NCBI GenBank assembly: GCA_003155705.1 | Contig: PMEC01000119.1 | Location: 11,312 to 19,329 of the forward strand | Direction of reading: 5' to 3' | Source of the DNA: Bacteroidales bacterium | GTDB taxonomy: Bacteria; Bacteroidota; Bacteroidia; Bacteroidales; VadinHA17 | DNA: 8,018 nucleotides | Shown here: positions 5,994-8,018 of the stretch, one piece after another | Numbering within the stretch: position 1 is the stretch's first letter | Layout: each line of letters starts with the position of its first letter | Made by a program: the position numbers and the translations under genes | Notes under the pieces: model-generated | Told to the model about the DNA's origin: nothing | Seen by the model: the letters and a program-made list of their open reading frames with translations, nothing else | Databases searched by the model: none

Positions 5994-6899
5994 ATGTCTG
6001 ATACAATTATTGGTACAATAAAGGAAGAGCCTGAAAAAAAGGGATCTCCGCTATTTCTTATATTTATTGCTGTTGTCCTGGCTTTAGCTCTTGCATTCAT
6101 TATTTATAGCTATTTCGACCAGAAGAAAAGAATGATCGAAATGGAGACTGTTCTGACACAGGAAAAGGATTCTCTGGCTAACGAACTTAAACTTATGGTT
6201 CATGGTTATGATACTTTGCGATCCAATAATGACAGTCTAAACGCTAAGCTTCAAAAGGAAAAATCGAGGATTCTGCAACTTCTTGCTGTCAATGCTTCAA
6301 ATGTTCAGTTGATAAAAAGGTACAAAGGCGAGATTACAACCATGAGAGAAATAATGAAGAGCTATATTGTTCAGATTGACTCTCTGAATACCCGGAATAA
6401 AATTCTTGTTGCTGAAAATCAGGATATAAAAGAGCAGATCACAACTGTGAAGAAAACAAATGTGGCGCTTTCTAAAGTAAGGGAAGAACTAAGCAGCAAG
6501 GTAGAGATTGCTTCCGTAATTCAGGCAAAAGATATAGTAGCTGTTGCACTCAATAAAAGCAGAAAGGAAACGACCCGGCTTGACAGGATAGATAAACTCA
6601 GGATATGTTTTACCTTACGTGAAAATCCTATAGCAAAAGCCGGAGAAAAAATTGTCTATCTTAGAGTTATAAGGCCTGATTCTCTTGCAATTGCAACAAC
6701 TCCGGACAATTTGTTTGATTTTAACGGATCAAAGATGATTTTTACTGCCAGTCGCCAGGTTGAATATATTAATCAGGATATTGATATGTGTATTTTCGTG
6801 GATAAAAACAAAGACTTTATTATCGGCAGTTATAAGGCGGAACTGTACCTTGACGGAGCTGTTATTGGCGGGTGTTCATTTCTGATTACAAAAAGATGA
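5994..6899 (+). CDS. Membrane-anchored coiled-coil protein with C-terminal beta-rich domain (unknown function)
   Basis: 301 residues from ATG 5994. The frame opens further upstream to a TTG at 5958, but that codon overlaps a promoter box, so 5994 is chosen. Seen: an acidic/basic N-terminus SDTIIGTIKEEPEKKG, one hydrophobic helix at about 19-39 (PLFLIFIAVVLALALAFIIY), then a long charged heptad-like region (about 44-170), predicted coiled coil. The C-terminal part (about 202-300) looks like alternating beta strands: LRICFTLREN, KIVYLRVIRPDS, DIDMCIFVD, GSYKAELYLDG, GGCSFLI. From memory, proteins with this anchor, coil and tail occur in Bacteroidetes under names such as hypothetical or coiled-coil protein; no function is known to me. 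The likely topology is N-terminus in the cytoplasm with coil and tail in the periplasm, as for a scaffold or envelope spacer; this is inference. It ends directly against hemW, with no base between the two stops. Confidence 0.82.
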   Translation: MSDTIIGTIKEEPEKKGSPLFLIFIAVVLALALAFIIYSYFDQKKRMIEMETVLTQEKDSLANELKLMVHGYDTLRSNNDSLNAKLQKEKSRILQLLAVNASNVQLIKRYKGEITTMREIMKSYIVQIDSLNTRNKILVAENQDIKEQITTVKKTNVALSKVREELSSKVEIASVIQAKDIVAVALNKSRKETTRLDRIDKLRICFTLRENPIAKAGEKIVYLRVIRPDSLAIATTPDNLFDFNGSKMIFTASRQVEYINQDIDMCIFVDKNKDFIIGSYKAELYLDGAVIGGCSFLITKR

Positions 6900-8018
6900 T
6901 CATTCCTCTCCCGGCATCATAAATTCTGAAATAATGTTATCGGATATCATTTTACCCTGGGTTGTAAGGATCAGGTTTTTATTTTCCTGTTTCATCAGAC
7001 CGTAATCTTTAAATTTTCCTGCCGTATTTATTATATAATCATACCCCTCTTTTTCAAATACCCTCTCTACAAAGTCAAGATCTATTCCCCACATTGTTCT
7101 TAATGAGGTCATTATGTATTCATTAAAACGAGTCTTCGTGGTTAACTCCTCTCCTTCATAAAAAGATTTATTATTCCTGATCGAATTAATATAGTTTTTG
7201 ACATTTTTAATATTCCATTGACGCGAATAGTTATTGAATGAATGTGCTGATGGTCCAAGTCCAAGATAATTTATTTGTTTCCAGTAACTTGTGTTATGCC
7301 GCGAAAAATAACCCTCCTTGCCAAAATTTGAAATCTCGTATTGCATGAAACCTGCTTTTTCTGCTTTTTCTATCAGAATATTAAACTGGTTCGCACTCTC
7401 CTCTTCATCTATTTCTGAAAGTTTTCCTTTTTTCTTCATTTTACCAAATGTAGTTTCGGGTTCAATCGTAAGATGATAAGCCGATAGGTGTTTTATGTCA
7501 AAAGAAAATGTCTTATCAAGATTTGAAATCCAATCTAAAGAAGACATTCCCGGAATTCCGTAAATTAAATCAACTGTAACATTTTCAAAACCGGCGTTAA
7601 GTGTATCGGTAAGTGCTTTTTCTGCCTGTTCGGCATTATGCCGCCTGTTGAGCAAAATAAGATCCTTGTCGCGCCATGATTGTATTCCCAGACTAACCCT
7701 GTTAAAGCCAAGTTTCCTTATTCCGTTTAAATAAGATGGGTCTATATCGTCAGGATTCAGCTCGATTGTTCTTTCGCAATCATTATCTATGGTAAAAAGA
7801 TCCGAAAGCCGGTCCAGAATGCGGCGGATCTCCTCCAAAGAAAGAACGGACGGAGTTCCTCCTCCAAAGTATATTGTGGAAACGACTTCATCAGCAAGGT
7901 ATTTCTGACGCATTTCAGCTTCAGAAAGCAAGGCATCAATAAATAAAGAATAATCTTCCGGCAGGATAATTCTGTAAAAATCACAGTATGAACAGATTTT
8001 TTTACAAAATGGTATGTG
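6900..8018 (-). CDS. hemW: HemW, radical SAM heme chaperone (N-terminus cut by window edge)
   Basis: The open frame continues to the right edge of the window, so 372 residues are visible and only a few N-terminal ones are missing; a TTG at 7931 is internal, not the start. The first visible residues are HIPFCKKICSYCDFYR, with the radical SAM motif CX3CX2C (C5, C9, C12) that binds the 4Fe-4S cluster. GGGTPS (52-57) is the SAM-binding glycine motif. IELNPDD, FNRVSLGIQS and LIYGIPG are further family blocks, and YLGLGPSAHSF introduces the C-terminal HemW domain. The cluster motif is followed by D-F rather than by another Cys, which fits HemW and not the coproporphyrinogen dehydrogenase HemN (CX3CX2CXC). 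HemW binds heme and passes it to target proteins such as respiratory enzymes; databases often mislabel it as coproporphyrinogen III oxidase. Its stop TGA abuts the stop of the convergent coiled-coil gene. Confidence 0.94.
   Translation of the reverse strand, partial: HIPFCKKICSYCDFYRIILPEDYSLFIDALLSEAEMRQKYLADEVVSTIYFGGGTPSVLSLEEIRRILDRLSDLFTIDNDCERTIELNPDDIDPSYLNGIRKLGFNRVSLGIQSWRDKDLILLNRRHNAEQAEKALTDTLNAGFENVTVDLIYGIPGMSSLDWISNLDKTFSFDIKHLSAYHLTIEPETTFGKMKKKGKLSEIDEEESANQFNILIEKAEKAGFMQYEISNFGKEGYFSRHNTSYWKQINYLGLGPSAHSFNNYSRQWNIKNVKNYINSIRNNKSFYEGEELTTKTRFNEYIMTSLRTMWGIDLDFVERVFEKEGYDYIINTAGKFKDYGLMKQENKNLILTTQGKMISDNIISEFMMPGEE

Noticed and set aside
2698..6655. Repeated AGCCGGA words across the window, in both coding and non-coding DNA
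   Set aside because: No fixed spacing or extended consensus; many are Ala-Gly or related codons.
7787..7984. 65-codon minus-strand frame overlapping the 5' part of hemW
   Set aside because: Out of frame with hemW, which carries clear radical SAM motifs through the same bases.

Overview
The window looks like ordinary chromosomal DNA from a Bacteroidetes-type bacterium, probably of the Bacteroidales/Marinilabiliales kind. The evidence is compositional and by family: low to moderate GC, almost no Shine-Dalgarno sequences before the starts, perfect TAnnTTTG (Bacteroidetes sigma factor -7) boxes before three transcription units, and gene families typical of that group. I see no phage, IS, CRISPR, toxin-antitoxin, RNA gene or defence module. 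No non-coding stretch exceeds about 165 bases.

Left part (1-2677, minus strand). Three genes face left. In transcription order they are a small four-helix membrane protein of unknown function (2677-2216), a cytoplasmic thioredoxin-fold protein with a CNHC active site (2133-1552), and a large GT-C-type membrane protein with C-terminal TPRs, related to the bacterial/eukaryotic TMTC family (1501 to beyond base 1, cut by the window edge). A perfect 16-base palindrome sits between the first two genes. The only clear promoter is upstream of the first gene.

Middle part (2678-4933, plus strand). A 162-base divergent promoter region carries one TAnnTTTG box for each direction. An Nramp-family divalent metal transporter follows, then, 21 bases later, an RssA-like patatin phospholipase, most likely in the same operon.

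Right part (4934-8018). Endonuclease IV (nfo, minus strand, all nine metal ligands present) converges on the patatin gene and is divergent from a membrane-anchored coiled-coil protein (plus strand, start corrected to 5994). That gene ends exactly where the convergent hemW gene ends, with no base between the stop codons. hemW (radical SAM heme chaperone) runs off the right edge; its CX3CX2C cluster motif lies within the last 40 bases of the window, upstream of any start codon inside it.

The genes do not form one pathway. They cover metal import, base-excision DNA repair, heme trafficking, lipid hydrolysis, redox and probable protein glycosylation. The most open items are the TMTC-like protein, the two uncharacterised membrane proteins and the transporter-patatin pair. 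I found no convincing new multi-gene system.
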